Shown: positions 18,099 through 28,276, numbered from the stretch's first letter. The stretch: DNA of 64,000 nt from Chitinibacter sp. GC72 (GCF_009760905.1 NZ_VIRW01000010.1:35388-99387), one strand, 5' to 3'. Notes: generated by a model not told the origin, from the sequence alone. Translations and numbers: made by a program.

Positions 18099-18760
18099 GT
18101 TTTTTTGCCAGCGTTCTTGAGCGCGATGTGCTGCTGGCGTGGCGGCAGCGCGGGGATGTATTGCTGGGGCTGATGTTTTTTATGCTGGTGGCCACGCTGT
18201 TTCCGCTGGCGGTGGGGCCCGAGCCGAACGGATTGCTGCGCATCGGCCCAGGCGTTTTGTGGGTTGCCGCCTTGCTCGCCAATTTGCTGGCGCTGCCCAG
18301 GTTGTTTCATGGCGACTGGATCGACGGCTCGCTGGAGCAATTACTGCTCGCGCCATACCCGCCCAGCATGATGGTGGCCGCCAAGTTTGCCGCGCACTGG
18401 CTGGTGACGAGTTTGCCGCTGGCACTGGCCGCGCCCTTGCTGGCGATTCAGTATGGCTTGCCGCTTGCGCAGTGCCTGATGCTGGTGGCCAGTTTGCTGG
18501 TGGGGACGCCGATTATTACTGCGCTCGGCGGCATTGGCGCAGCGCTGACGCTGGGTTTGCGCCAGGGCGAAGTGCTATTGGCATTGCTGGTGCTGCCGCT
18601 GCTCGCGCCGGTGCTGATTTTTGGCAGCGGCGCGGTGGGCGCTGTAGCGGCAGGGCAAAGCGGAATGGCCGAATTGTCCTTGCTGGCGGCAATGGCGTGT
18701 ACCAGCGTTTTTTTCGCCCCATGGCTGGCGGCCAAGGCTTTGCGACTGGCGATTGAATAA
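18086..18760 (+). CDS. ccmB: CcmB, heme exporter membrane subunit (224 aa)
   Basis: Integral membrane partner of CcmA with six predicted transmembrane helices. The N-terminal cytoplasmic part RDVLLAWRQRGDVLLGLMFF and the WIDGSLEQLLLAPYP loop are typical CcmB sequences. The length is normal. It starts inside the end of ccmA and ends a few bases before ccmC, consistent with translational coupling. Confidence 0.95.
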   Translation: MGVLSFFASVLERDVLLAWRQRGDVLLGLMFFMLVATLFPLAVGPEPNGLLRIGPGVLWVAALLANLLALPRLFHGDWIDGSLEQLLLAPYPPSMMVAAKFAAHWLVTSLPLALAAPLLAIQYGLPLAQCLMLVASLLVGTPIITALGGIGAALTLGLRQGEVLLALLVLPLLAPVLIFGSGAVGAVAAGQSGMAELSLLAAMACTSVFFAPWLAAKALRLAIE

Positions 18761-18767
18761 GACAAAA

Positions 18768-19526
18768 ATGACCATGGATACTCCAAAAAACAAAGTTAAC
18801 TGGCATTTATTTCACTACGCCGCACCGAGCACGTTTTACCCGCTGGCGGGTAAGGCGATTCCGTGGCTGATGACACTGGCGGTGGTGCTGGCAGCCATCG
18901 GGTTGTGGATAGGCATGGCAGTTGCGCCGTCGGATGCGCAGCAGGGCGATGGCTACCGGATTATTTATCTGCACGTGCCAAGCAGCTGGATGGCAATGTT
19001 CATTTATATCGTGATGGCGTTCTGGTCGGTGATTCATCTGGTGTGGAAAACGCGTCTTTCCGCTTTGATGGCGCAGGCGCTGGCACCTACTGGCGCATGG
19101 ATGGCGCTGATGTCGCTGGTGACTGGTGCGCTATGGGGCAAGCCGATGTGGGGCACTTGGTGGGTGTGGGACGCGCGGCTGACGTCGATGCTGCTGCTGT
19201 TTTTTCTGTATCTGGGCTTTATTGCGCTGACGCGCAGCATTGATGACCCGGATCGCAGCGATCAGGCCGGATCGTTGCTGGCGATTGTGGGGGTTTTCAA
19301 TGTGCCGGTGATTTATTTCTCGGTCTACTGGTGGAACACACTGCATCAAGGGGCGTCGGTTTCCAGCAAGGGCAGCAGCATGGCCGGTGTCATGCTCGCC
19401 GCGATGTTGCTGATGAGCCTGGCAGCGTGGATGTATAGCATCGCGATGACGCTTAGACGGGTGCGGGTGCTGATTTTGCAGCGCGAAGCGAGTACACGCT
19501 GGGTACAGGAGTTGAACATACTTTAA
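18768..19526 (+). CDS. ccmC: CcmC, heme delivery protein (252 aa)
   Basis: Six-helix membrane protein of the heme-handling family that loads heme onto CcmE at the periplasmic face. The tryptophan-rich WWD motif GTWWVWDARLTSMLLLFFLY is clear, and flanking histidines (YLHVPSSWM) are present as in other CcmC proteins. The frame is open from a TTG at 18753; the ATG at 18768 is preferred, although the ribosome site is weak. Unlike the other genes of the cluster, it is followed by a long gap of 194 bp before ccmD. Confidence 0.94.
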   Translation: MTMDTPKNKVNWHLFHYAAPSTFYPLAGKAIPWLMTLAVVLAAIGLWIGMAVAPSDAQQGDGYRIIYLHVPSSWMAMFIYIVMAFWSVIHLVWKTRLSALMAQALAPTGAWMALMSLVTGALWGKPMWGTWWVWDARLTSMLLLFFLYLGFIALTRSIDDPDRSDQAGSLLAIVGVFNVPVIYFSVYWWNTLHQGASVSSKGSSMAGVMLAAMLLMSLAAWMYSIAMTLRRVRVLILQREASTRWVQELNIL

Positions 19527-19706
19527 AAATGCTGCGCCCTGAAGGAAGTACCCTTGGGGTGCGCGCTCCGTGATAGCGCATCGGGCGGTACTCGCAATCT
19601 TCATGTACTTCAGTACATTCCGGTTGCTGCGTTCCGGCCTCAACGCTCTGACGGGCGCTCGCTACTTTTCAAGCATGTTCAATCGCGGTAATTAATCGCG
19701 GTAATT
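19527..19706. repeat. Probable dispersed repeat plus 13-bp tandem repeat between ccmC and ccmD
   Basis: This stretch interrupts an otherwise tightly packed operon. It contains the dyad ATGTAC-TTCA-GTACAT followed by TCCGGTTGCTGCGTTCCGG, and resembles dispersed intergenic repeats I recall from other beta- and gammaproteobacteria (memory only). At its right end AATCGCGGTAATT occurs twice in direct tandem (19681-19693 and 19694-19706), which could be a target duplication or local slippage. No coding frame is likely. Confidence 0.45.
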
Positions 19707-19720
19707 GGGAAGGAATTGCA

Positions 19721-19963
19721 ATGTACTGGAATAGCTGGAGCGAATTTATTGCCATGGGTGGCTATGGGGTATATGTCTGGGGCTCTTTTATAGCCTGTTC
19801 TGTAGCCATATGCATGGAGGGTGTATTGCTGGCTCATGCCCGCAGACAAACAATGCGGCAAATCGCCCGCGCCAGCATGCTGGCCAATCTGGCGCGCAGT
19901 CAGGTGGCAGGGCTACAGGTGGCGGATCAACACAAGGCCAGTCAACAGGAGGGCGCGCAATGA
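19721..19963 (+). CDS. ccmD: CcmD, heme exporter accessory protein (80 aa)
   Basis: Small single-pass membrane protein that holds CcmC and CcmE together with the CcmAB exporter. The conserved [11 protein letters not shown] motif leads into one transmembrane helix, followed by a basic tail ([13 protein letters not shown]). At 80 residues it is on the long side for CcmD, with a polar Q/A-rich end. GGAAGGAATTGCA precedes the ATG. Its TGA overlaps the ccmE ATG. Confidence 0.9.
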   Translation: MYWNSWSEFIAMGGYGVYVWGSFIACSVAICMEGVLLAHARRQTMRQIARASMLANLARSQVAGLQVADQHKASQQEGAQ

Positions 19964-20409
19964 GCCCACGCCGCAAACGTATGCTCTGGGTCGCAGGTGC
20001 GCTACTGACCTTGGCCCTGGTGGCCTTTTTTGTCGTCAATGCTTTTCGCGAAAACCTAGTGTTTTTCTATAGCCCGACCCAGATTGTCGCAGGCGAAGCC
20101 CCCGAGGGGCGCGCTTTCCGCATTGGTGGCATGGTGGCCGAGCATTCGCTACAGCGCCAGCGCGATGGGGTCACGCTGCAATTTGCCGTCACTGATACCG
20201 ACAAAACCATTGAGGTTCACTACCAAGGCCTGCTGCCTGATTTGTTCAAGGAAGGTAAAGGCGTCGTGGCGCAGGGCAGCTGGGACGGCAAAGTGTTTAC
20301 CGCGACCGAAGTGCTGGCCAAGCACGATGAAAACTATATGCCCCCCGAAGCGCAAGAGGCCGTGAACAAGGCGCATCAGCGGGCAATCGAGAAAAAGGCC
20401 GTTCAATGA
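19960..20409 (+). CDS. ccmE: CcmE, periplasmic heme chaperone (149 aa)
   Basis: Membrane-anchored heme chaperone that binds heme covalently through a histidine and passes it to CcmFH. One N-terminal transmembrane helix (about 8-28) precedes an OB-fold domain. The heme-binding His122 and Tyr126 are in the conserved [10 protein letters not shown] motif. The start at 19960 overlaps ccmD by 4 bp (ATGA); the longer upstream frame is rejected because it would cover ccmD. Confidence 0.95.
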   Translation: MSPRRKRMLWVAGALLTLALVAFFVVNAFRENLVFFYSPTQIVAGEAPEGRAFRIGGMVAEHSLQRQRDGVTLQFAVTDTDKTIEVHYQGLLPDLFKEGKGVVAQGSWDGKVFTATEVLAKHDENYMPPEAQEAVNKAHQRAIEKKAVQ

Positions 20410-22379
20410 TTGGTGAACTGGGGTTATTTACGCTGATTCTGTCGACCTTGGTCGCGCTGGTGCTGGCGGTGTGCGGCATCGTTGGCGGGCAGACGGGCAG
20501 TGTGGCTTTGATGCGCATCACGCGCCCGGCAGCGGTGTGGCAATTATTATTGCTGGCTACATCGTTTGCCTTGCTGGCGGTGGCTTTTTTGCTGGATGAT
20601 TTTTCGCTGATCTATGTGGCCAAGCAATCGAACCGGCTCTTGCCTGATTTATATAAATTTGCCGCAGTTTGGGGCGGGCATGAGGGCTCGCTGCTGCTGT
20701 GGATTTTAATGCTCTCCGGCTGGACTGCAGCTGTGGCCTTGCTGGCACGCAGCATCCCGCTGCAGGTGCGCGCGCTGGTGCTGGGCGTGCTAGGGTTTGT
20801 TGCAGTGGGCCTGCATCTGTTTATTTTGCTCACTTCCAGCCCCTTTTCCCGCCTGCTGCCTGCCGCGCCCGAAGGCAATGATCTGAATCCATTATTGCAA
20901 GACCCGGGCCTGGTCTTTCATCCGCCGCTGCTGTATATGGGCTATGTCGGTTTTGCCGTGGCGTTTGCTTTTGCGATTGCCGCCTTGCTCACCGGGCGGC
21001 TCGATGCTGCGTGGGCGCGCTGGAGCCGCCCGTGGACTGCGGCGGCATGGGTGTCGTTGACGTTAGGCATTATGCTCGGCAGCGCCTGGGCCTATTACGA
21101 GCTGGGCTGGGGCGGCTGGTGGTTTTGGGATCCGGTTGAGAATGCGTCGTTTATGCCGTGGCTAGCGGGTACGGCGCTGATTCACTCGCTGGCGGTAGCC
21201 GAAAAGCGTAACGCCTTTAAGCACTGGACGGTGCTGCTGGCGATAGCCACTTTTTCGCTCTCCTTACTGGGGACGTTTCTGGTGCGCTCGGGCGTGCTGA
21301 CTTCGGTGCATGCCTTTGCCACCGACCCGACTCGCGGCATGTTTATTCTGATTTTTCTGTGCGTGGTGATCGGCTCGTCGCTGCTGCTATATGCCTGGCG
21401 CGCGTACCAGATGGAAGGCGGTGGCGTATTTGCCTGGTGCTCGCGCGAAACGCTGCTGCTGCTCAATAATGTGCTGCTCACCGTGGCGTGTGCAACGGTG
21501 ATGCTGGGCACGCTGTATCCGCTGCTGATCGACGCGCTGGGCATGGGCAAGCTCTCGGTCGGGCCGCCGTATTTCAATGCTGTGTTTGTGCCGCTGATGC
21601 TGCCGATGCTGCTCTTGGTCGGTATGGTGGGGACGATGCGCTGGAAACGTCACGCGCCGGGCGAGCTGGTGACGGCTTTGCGCCTGCCTGCGGTCATGGC
21701 GGTTGTGGGTGGCTTGTTGCTGCCATTGCTCTGGAGTAGCACCTGGCGCTGGGGCGTGGCGTTGGCGCTGGGTTTGGCGCTGTGGGTGGCGTTCACCGCT
21801 GCGCTCGACTGGCTGGGGCGTTTAAAGCTCAATTATGCAAAACAGGCCTCGTTCTGGCGCGCCATCCGGGCGCTGCCTGCTTCGTTTAACGGGATGCATC
21901 TGGCGCATCTGGGCGTGGCGGTGTTTGTCGCTGGCGTCACGGTGGTCTCGGGCTACGAGCGTGAGGATGACGTCAAAATGCTGCATGGCGACACGCTGGC
22001 CGTGGGCGGCTACCTGCTGCGCTTTGACGGCGTGAGTGCCGAGCGCGCCAGCAATTATGCCGCCTTGCGCGGCTCGCTTGCGCTATTAAAAGACGGCAAG
22101 ACCATCACCGTATTGCACCCGGAAAAGCGCCAGTATTTCTCCAGCAAAATGCCGATGACCGAGGCCGACATTCATTCCACACCGTTTTACGATGTGTATG
22201 TCTCGCTGGGCGAGCCACTGGAAGCCAATCCATTTAGCGGTGCGTGGGTGATCCGTGCGCATTACAAACCGCTGATAGGCTGGGTCTGGGCTGGCTGCGT
22301 GCTGATGGCACTGGGCGGGGTGCTGGCTTTGAGTGATCGGCGCTATCGTTTGAAGAAAAAAGCAGAGGCCGCAGCATGA
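20406..22379 (+). CDS. ccmF: CcmF, cytochrome c heme lyase subunit (657 aa)
   Basis: Large multi-pass membrane protein that attaches heme to apocytochrome c with CcmH. The WWD motif [18 protein letters not shown] and the conserved [20 protein letters not shown] segment with histidine ligands are present, along with the C-terminal periplasmic loop. The length is as expected. It overlaps ccmE and ccmG by 4 bp (ATGA), so the three are translationally coupled. Confidence 0.96.
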   Translation: MIGELGLFTLILSTLVALVLAVCGIVGGQTGSVALMRITRPAAVWQLLLLATSFALLAVAFLLDDFSLIYVAKQSNRLLPDLYKFAAVWGGHEGSLLLWILMLSGWTAAVALLARSIPLQVRALVLGVLGFVAVGLHLFILLTSSPFSRLLPAAPEGNDLNPLLQDPGLVFHPPLLYMGYVGFAVAFAFAIAALLTGRLDAAWARWSRPWTAAAWVSLTLGIMLGSAWAYYELGWGGWWFWDPVENASFMPWLAGTALIHSLAVAEKRNAFKHWTVLLAIATFSLSLLGTFLVRSGVLTSVHAFATDPTRGMFILIFLCVVIGSSLLLYAWRAYQMEGGGVFAWCSRETLLLLNNVLLTVACATVMLGTLYPLLIDALGMGKLSVGPPYFNAVFVPLMLPMLLLVGMVGTMRWKRHAPGELVTALRLPAVMAVVGGLLLPLLWSSTWRWGVALALGLALWVAFTAALDWLGRLKLNYAKQASFWRAIRALPASFNGMHLAHLGVAVFVAGVTVVSGYEREDDVKMLHGDTLAVGGYLLRFDGVSAERASNYAALRGSLALLKDGKTITVLHPEKRQYFSSKMPMTEADIHSTPFYDVYVSLGEPLEANPFSGAWVIRAHYKPLIGWVWAGCVLMALGGVLALSDRRYRLKKKAEAAA

Positions 22380-22933
22380 AGCGCTCTTCGTCCATCATCC
22401 CATTGCTGCTGTTTATTGCGCTCGCGCTGCTGCTGGCTGTGGGCCTGCGGCTCAATCCGCGTGAGATTCCGTCGCCATTGATTGGTAAGCCTGCGCCGGC
22501 GTTTACGCTCGACAGACTGGATCAGGCGGATCAAACGGATCTGAAGAAACCATTTGCCAGCGCAGCATTAAAAGGCCAGCCGTGGATACTCAACGTCTGG
22601 GCGTCGTGGTGCAGCGCCTGCATTGCCGAGCATCCGGTGCTCAATGCCTGGAAAGACAAGCTGGGTGCGCCGATGATCGGACTGGCGTACAAGGATCAGG
22701 ACGCTGACGCCCGGCGCTGGCTGGCAGGGCGCGGCAACCCCTATTCCCAGGTGATTGCCGACCGAGACGGCCGGGTCGGGATTGATTTTGGCGTTTATGG
22801 CGTGCCGGAAACTTTTGTCATTGATGGCAAGGGCATTATTGTGCTCAAACACACTGGCCCGGTTACTGATGCGGTGATGAGTGACAAAATTATTCCGGCT
22901 TTGCAAGCCGCGCGCGTGGCGGGGGCTCACTAA
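22376..22933 (+). CDS. ccmG: CcmG/DsbE, thiol-disulfide oxidoreductase (185 aa)
   Basis: Periplasmic thioredoxin-fold protein tethered by an N-terminal helix. It keeps the apocytochrome CxxCH cysteines, or CcmH, reduced. The active site is WCSAC (Cys79 and Cys82); family members more often have WCPTC or WCEVC, so the dipeptide between the cysteines is unusual. GVPETFVIDGKGII contains the conserved cis-proline region. It is coupled to ccmF by ATGA and abuts ccmH. Confidence 0.94.
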   Translation: MKRSSSIIPLLLFIALALLLAVGLRLNPREIPSPLIGKPAPAFTLDRLDQADQTDLKKPFASAALKGQPWILNVWASWCSACIAEHPVLNAWKDKLGAPMIGLAYKDQDADARRWLAGRGNPYSQVIADRDGRVGIDFGVYGVPETFVIDGKGIIVLKHTGPVTDAVMSDKIIPALQAARVAGAH

Positions 22934-23518
22934 ATGTTGATGAAATTTGCAATGCGCCTCGCCACCCTATGGCTGCTGAGTGCGGCGCTGGTTTCGCCAA
23001 GTCAGGCTGGAATATCCGCCGATAGCAGCGCAGCTTCTAACTCCATCTCCAGCGCCGCGTCTAGCGCCATCTCCAGTGACGTGGCGGTCGAAGAACGGCT
23101 GGTCGTATTGTCTAGCGAATTACGCTGTCTGGTTTGCCAGAACGAAAGTCTGGCCAGCTCGCGCGCGCCGCTGGCGGAAGATTTGCGCCGCGAAGTGCGT
23201 GAGCAAATCCGCGCCGGGCGCAGCGACGCGCAGATTATCGACTATCTGACTGCGCGCTATGGTGATTTTGTCACCTATCGGCCGCCGTGGCGTGGTCGTA
23301 CCTTGCTGCTCTGGCTGGGGCCTTTTTGTCTGTTAATACTGGCTATGGGTATGTTTATGTACGGCATATCCAGAAAGAGACAGCAGCATATACCTGCTGA
23401 TGTATCGCCTCTTGGTCGCTCATCTGATCAAGCGTCCAATCCGCTGTCCGATCGAGTGTCTAATCAGGAAGCGCTAGCGAGTTTGCAGCGCGAATTTGCC
23501 GAGAAAAGCCATGAATGA
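22934..23518 (+). CDS. ccmH: CcmH, cytochrome c maturation protein with CxxC (194 aa)
   Basis: Membrane-anchored thiol protein of the heme lyase complex. The conserved LRCLVCQNESLASSRAPLA places Cys65 and Cys68, followed by the three-helix fold and a transmembrane helix at about 105-125. The region between the signal peptide and the domain (about 27-50) is a Ser/Ala-rich low-complexity linker not typical of the family. The C-terminal tail after the helix is polar. Its end overlaps the start of ccmI by 8 bp. Confidence 0.94.
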   Translation: MLMKFAMRLATLWLLSAALVSPSQAGISADSSAASNSISSAASSAISSDVAVEERLVVLSSELRCLVCQNESLASSRAPLAEDLRREVREQIRAGRSDAQIIDYLTARYGDFVTYRPPWRGRTLLLWLGPFCLLILAMGMFMYGISRKRQQHIPADVSPLGRSSDQASNPLSDRVSNQEALASLQREFAEKSHE

Positions 23519-24470
23519 ATTTGCCCTGCTGTGCGCCGCGCTGGTGATGCTTACCCTGCTGGTGCTGCTGTACCCACTCTTGCGGCAGGATAAAAACGCC
23601 AGCATCCGGACCGATACCGAAGCCTTGCGCCGCGCGCGCTATCAGATGCATGCCAGTGTCGTGGCCGAGTTGCAGGCCGATGTGGCCACAGGCCGCCTTA
23701 ATCAGGCCGAATACGCCGCCAGTCTGGCCGAGGCCGAAACGCGGCTGATTGCCGAGGCCGGGCGAAGCGAAGTGGCTTCTGCAAGCACGGTTGATACCGG
23801 GGCTGATGTCGGTGCTGGCGCGGCGGTTGGCGGTTCCACATTACAGTCACGCTCCGCCTTGCTCGGGCTTATCGGCATTGGTTTGCCGCTGCTGGCCGCG
23901 CTGCTGTATTTCCAGCTGGGCAATCCAGCCGCGCTAAATCCGCTTAATCGCCAGGCCGCGCCTGAAGGCAGCATGAACGCGATGATGGACGCAGCCAAAA
24001 TCGAAGGCATGGTGAAAAGCCTGGAAGCCAAAATGGCGCTCGAGCCCGATAACGTCAAAGGCTGGCTGATGCTGGCGCGCAGCTATCGCACACTGGCGCG
24101 CTACGACGAGGCGGTGAAAGCCTATGAAAAAGCCTGGCCTGCAGTGCAAAAGGATGCTGGTGAGATGGCCCGCTTTGCCGGTTCGCTCGCGGTGCGCGAC
24201 AATAGCTTTGCTGGTCGCCCAACACAGCTATTGGCGCGTGCGCTGGAAATGAACGCGCGCGAACCCGACGCGCTGATGCTCGCCGGCAGCGCCGCACTGC
24301 AACGCGGTGATCACGCGGCGGCCATTCAGTGGTGGGAAAAACTGCTCGCGCTGCTGGAGAGCGAATCGGAAGACGCCCAATGGCTGCGTGAAGAAATCCG
24401 TCTGGTCAAAGAAGACGCGCAGAAAGCGGCGTCCCAAGCCGCCAGCGCACATGCCCAAAACCCTGAGTAA
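23511..24470 (+). CDS. ccmI: CcmI, TPR-containing apocytochrome chaperone (319 aa)
   Basis: Last gene of the ccm operon. Two transmembrane helices (about 4-24 and about 120-140) flank a cytoplasmic loop rich in RYQMHASVVAELQADVATGRL-type helices. The periplasmic part has TPR repeats (DNVKGWLMLARSYRTLARYD) that bind the C-termini of apocytochromes c. The ATG at 23511 is preferred over an upstream TTG and overlaps ccmH. Confidence 0.93.
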   Translation: MNEFALLCAALVMLTLLVLLYPLLRQDKNASIRTDTEALRRARYQMHASVVAELQADVATGRLNQAEYAASLAEAETRLIAEAGRSEVASASTVDTGADVGAGAAVGGSTLQSRSALLGLIGIGLPLLAALLYFQLGNPAALNPLNRQAAPEGSMNAMMDAAKIEGMVKSLEAKMALEPDNVKGWLMLARSYRTLARYDEAVKAYEKAWPAVQKDAGEMARFAGSLAVRDNSFAGRPTQLLARALEMNAREPDALMLAGSAALQRGDHAAAIQWWEKLLALLESESEDAQWLREEIRLVKEDAQKAASQAASAHAQNPE

Positions 24471-24514
24471 TATTTCGCTACAGCTGAAGGCAAGGGGGCA
24501 AGGTAATCAAAGTT

Positions 24515-27500
24515 GTGGGCGGGATTCGTGTCAAAATCTGCTATATCAACGTCAAGACCAAGAAAAAAGCTTTCATCGTGGCCATTTCATTAAGCAGAAC
24601 CATTCTGGCATTACCGCAGAAGAATACCTCGCTGCACATTGTACTGATCACGGCGGTCATCTGTTTTGCCTACGTGCTGACTGGCAAGCTTAGCCTGTTG
24701 CTGGCTATTCCTCCCGGTTATGCATCTGCCATTTTTCCTCCTGCGGGCATTGCAGTTACGGCGGCATTCATTGCCGGAAGGCGCTCGATTCCCGGTGTTC
24801 TACTGGGCTCTTTTCTGCTCAATGTATGGATAGGGTATGAAAGTACCCAGTCAATTAGCGTGCTTGGCTGCACTGCGGCGCTGTGGATTGCCTGCGCTTC
24901 CGTGATTCAAGCTTGTGCGGGCGGCTGGTTGCTGCGCAAGATCGTGAATTACCCTGCCGCTTTTGATAACTTGCGGGATGTGGTGGCCTTTCAGCTGCTG
25001 TCCCCTTTGATCTGCCTGATTAGTGCAACATTATCAGTGAGTGCCTTGGTTATTCTTGGCATGGTGCAGCAGAGTAATTTCATGCTCAGCTGGTTGATGT
25101 GGTGGGTCGGCGATACATTGGGTTTGCTGATTTTGCTGCCATTAACGATGGTTGTTGCCGGTCGGCCCCGTGCCCTGTGGCGCAAACGGGCCAGTACCGT
25201 TGCTATCCCCATGTTGTTTGCATTTTCCGTGCTGGTCGTACTGTATGTCCATGTGAGCCGTTGGGAGCAAGCGGAGTCGTTGGTCGAGTTTCGTTTATTG
25301 TCACAGCGAATTGCAGACAGTGTCCAGGCTCGGCTGGATAACCAGGAGTCTTTGCTGGAACAGACACATGGTTTTTTTGCCGGAACTGATGACGTAACGG
25401 CCGATGAATTTCGGCGGTTCTCCAAAGAAGCACTTAAGCGTTTTTCGATGATACGCGCCATCGAATGGGCCCCCCGTGTCGAATCCTCCCGGCGGCTTCA
25501 ATTTGAGGCGCAGCAGCAAGCACGCATTCCAGGGTTTCAGATTAAGGATAGAAATAGCGGCAATGAGCTACATCCTGCACTCCCAAGAGCTGTGTATTAC
25601 CCGATTACCTATATCGAGCCTTATCCGGGGAATGAGGCTGCAATGGGCTTTAATATCCTCTCGACCCCTAATCGGGCTGAAGCATTGGCCAAAGCAATCC
25701 GGACCGGACGCGGTGTCGCAACTCCGCCGCTGCATTTGTTGCAAACGCCCGAGAGCCCTTTTGGGTTTTTATTGCTGCATGCCATTAAGAATTCCCGCTC
25801 TGGTGACGGTATCGTTCTGACCATTATCCAGGCAGACCAGTTCATGGCAAAAATACTGCCATCGGATCAGGAGCTGCTGCATATCCGCTTGATCGACACT
25901 GGCACCGCCCAAGTCGTTTACAACACCTTTCCAAGTACTAGCGCGCCTGCAATTTGGCAGCAAAAACTCATCTATGGTCAGCGCGAATTCTTGCTGGCGA
26001 CTTCACCCAGTCCCATTTATCTGGACAAGCACCGAGGTTGGCAAAGTGCCGCTGTTCTGGCCGCCAGTATTCTGGGTATCAGTTTGCTGGGGGCATTTCT
26101 GATGCTGGGAACGGGATACGCTGCACGGGTTGAAGCCTTGGTTGATGAGAAAATTGCCGAGTTGACCGAAAGTACCGAGAAATTGACTGGACTGTATGAA
26201 TTGTCGCCTTTAGGCATTGCGCTGGCGGATATGGATGGCCGTTATCTGGAGTTTAATGAATCGTTTCGACGGATTACAGGGTATGGCGAACAAGAGTTGA
26301 AGCAGTCGGATCATTTGGAGCTGACACCAGAAAAATATCGCCAAAGTGATCAGCTTCAGCTCGAACAACTGCGAAAGCAGGGGCGCTATGGCCCATATGA
26401 GAAAGAGTATGTCCGCAAAGATGGCCAATGGGTGCCTGTAAGCCTAAATGCTTTGCTGATTCATGGCAAAAATGGTGAACAGTTTATCTGGTCAATCGTG
26501 GAGGATATTTCCGAGCGGAAAAGTGTTGAAGAAGCTTTAAGGGTGAGTGAAGAGCGCTGGAAATTTGCACTTGAAGGTGCGGGTGACGGTGTGTGGGACT
26601 GGAATTTGCAAACGGGTGAAATTTTGTTCTCCCGTCAGGAAATGACAGTGATCGGCTATCCCGGAGAGGAGGCTCAGTCAATTACGCTGGCGCAGTGGAT
26701 GTTGCATCAGCATCCTCAGGATCAGGCTTTGCGGCAGGCTGCTGTGCAGGCGCATCTGAGTGGGCAGGCCCCCTTTTATCAGTGCGAATATCGGGTTCGG
26801 ACCCGTGATGGACGCTGGAAATGGATCTTGGCGCGCGGGATGCTCGTCAGCCGCACTGAGGATGGCCAGCCTTTGCGTATGATAGGAACGCATGCCGATA
26901 TTGATGAACGCCAACGCATGCAGCGCAAAGAGGCAATGCGCAGTAATGTGATGGAAATGCTGGCTCGTGGAGTACGGCTCAAGGAAATACTTGATGTATT
27001 AATCGCAATGCTTGAGGCAGAAGATGATGAGTTGATTTATGCCACTTTCAATCATGATGAAGCAGGTGGTTATGCACTGGCAGGCACCTGTCTGCCTTTG
27101 CTCTGGTATCCAAAACAGCCCGAAGTTGCCATGCCTGTGCACAATGTAGCAGGTCAGGATGGGGTGAGCGCAACGCCGGTTGAGGGGGTCGAGCTTTGCC
27201 GCTCTGAGCTAATTGTTTCGGACCGGGATGTGGTTGAAGGCATTCTCGTTTCATTTCACAAACAGGTAGGTGGGCGCTCTATTGCGGATGCCGAGCTGCA
27301 ACAACAGGCGGCCAAGTTAATTGGCGTTGCGATTAAGCACAAACGCACAGAAGAACAATTGCTGCTGGCTAACTCGGTCTATATGGCCAGTAGTGAAGCG
27401 ATTATGGTGGTTGATGCCGCAAACCGGATTGTTGCTGTTAATCCGGCATTTGAAACGATTACAGGATATGCCGCGACAGAAGTACTAGGGCATGACCCCA

Positions 27501-28246
27501 AGTTGATGAGATCCCCTCAGCAAACGCCGGATTTATACCGTGACATGTGGCAGGCTATTGTGGAGAGGGGCGTTTGGCATGGTGAATTGTGGAATCAGCG
27601 CAAAGACGGCCGCAGTTATCCGGTCAATATGCACATCAGCAGCATTAATGATGAGGATGGCTTAGCGCGGCGGCGGATTGCAATTTTTACCGACATTACT
27701 GACAAAAAAATTGCAGAAGAACAGATTAATCATTTGGCTCATTACGATTTGCTCACTAATTTGCCCAATCGTGTTTTATACGCTGACCGATTGTCCCTTT
27801 CGCTGGCTGTTGCACGTCGTAATCGCTCTCTGGTCGGTTTACTGTATGTCGATCTGGACGAGTTCAAACCAGTGAATGATAGCTTTGGCCATGCAGTTGG
27901 TGATGTGTTGCTTAAGCAGGCTGCGCAGCGAATGCTGGCCTGTGTCAGGGAGTCCGATACCGTGGCTCGGATTGGGGGGGATGAATTTGTGGTGATTCTG
28001 CCTGCGGTGCAATCCTTGCAGGATGTACAGCAGGTTGCTGAGAAACTGCGCCTTGCACTCGTAAATCCGTTTCTGATTGATGAGCATTGCCTGAATATTT
28101 CAGCCAGTGTTGGTGGTGCTATTTATCCGGGGCACGGGGAAGATGAAGAGCATTTGATGCAGCACGCTGATCATGCCATGTATATGGCGAAGAAAGCCGG
28201 GCGCAATAGGGTGTATATTTTTGGGCAGTCCGAGCCTGAGGCATGA
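24515..28246 (+). CDS. MASE1-CHASE-PAS-GGDEF diguanylate cyclase (about 1243 aa)
   Basis: Large sensor cyclase. MASE1 membrane domain (about 45-240, FPPAGIAVTAAFIAGRR), CHASE-type periplasmic sensor (about 250-470), a transmembrane helix near 515, two PAS domains (about 560-670 and 680-805), a weak GAF-like region (about 810-950), a third PAS (about 955-1075) and a GGDEF domain (about 1080-1240) with intact GGDEF. There is no EAL domain, so it should synthesise c-di-GMP. There is no ATG near the N-terminus; GTG at 24515 or GTG at 24578 are both possible starts. It follows ccmI after 44 bp. Confidence 0.9.
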   Translation: MGGIRVKICYINVKTKKKAFIVAISLSRTILALPQKNTSLHIVLITAVICFAYVLTGKLSLLLAIPPGYASAIFPPAGIAVTAAFIAGRRSIPGVLLGSFLLNVWIGYESTQSISVLGCTAALWIACASVIQACAGGWLLRKIVNYPAAFDNLRDVVAFQLLSPLICLISATLSVSALVILGMVQQSNFMLSWLMWWVGDTLGLLILLPLTMVVAGRPRALWRKRASTVAIPMLFAFSVLVVLYVHVSRWEQAESLVEFRLLSQRIADSVQARLDNQESLLEQTHGFFAGTDDVTADEFRRFSKEALKRFSMIRAIEWAPRVESSRRLQFEAQQQARIPGFQIKDRNSGNELHPALPRAVYYPITYIEPYPGNEAAMGFNILSTPNRAEALAKAIRTGRGVATPPLHLLQTPESPFGFLLLHAIKNSRSGDGIVLTIIQADQFMAKILPSDQELLHIRLIDTGTAQVVYNTFPSTSAPAIWQQKLIYGQREFLLATSPSPIYLDKHRGWQSAAVLAASILGISLLGAFLMLGTGYAARVEALVDEKIAELTESTEKLTGLYELSPLGIALADMDGRYLEFNESFRRITGYGEQELKQSDHLELTPEKYRQSDQLQLEQLRKQGRYGPYEKEYVRKDGQWVPVSLNALLIHGKNGEQFIWSIVEDISERKSVEEALRVSEERWKFALEGAGDGVWDWNLQTGEILFSRQEMTVIGYPGEEAQSITLAQWMLHQHPQDQALRQAAVQAHLSGQAPFYQCEYRVRTRDGRWKWILARGMLVSRTEDGQPLRMIGTHADIDERQRMQRKEAMRSNVMEMLARGVRLKEILDVLIAMLEAEDDELIYATFNHDEAGGYALAGTCLPLLWYPKQPEVAMPVHNVAGQDGVSATPVEGVELCRSELIVSDRDVVEGILVSFHKQVGGRSIADAELQQQAAKLIGVAIKHKRTEEQLLLANSVYMASSEAIMVVDAANRIVAVNPAFETITGYAATEVLGHDPKLMRSPQQTPDLYRDMWQAIVERGVWHGELWNQRKDGRSYPVNMHISSINDEDGLARRRIAIFTDITDKKIAEEQINHLAHYDLLTNLPNRVLYADRLSLSLAVARRNRSLVGLLYVDLDEFKPVNDSFGHAVGDVLLKQAAQRMLACVRESDTVARIGGDEFVVILPAVQSLQDVQQVAEKLRLALVNPFLIDEHCLNISASVGGAIYPGHGEDEEHLMQHADHAMYMAKKAGRNRVYIFGQSEPEA

Positions 28247-28258
28247 GCAATGTCAGCG

Positions 28259-28276
28259 AGCCAATGCTCATTGGCT
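28259..28276. terminator. Short perfect hairpin after the MASE1-GGDEF gene
   Basis: AGCCAATG (28259-28266) and CATTGGCT (28269-28276) are perfect 8-bp arms around CT, just past the stop at 28246. A second dyad, TTGGCC/GGCCAA, follows at about 28280-28300. There is no strong T run. Confidence 0.45.

Noticed and set aside
19762..19775. CTATGGGGTATATG inside ccmD, identical to 6255-6268 in the sbp terminator region
   Set aside because: In ccmD it encodes the conserved GYGVY motif, so the match is most simply chance plus protein constraint.
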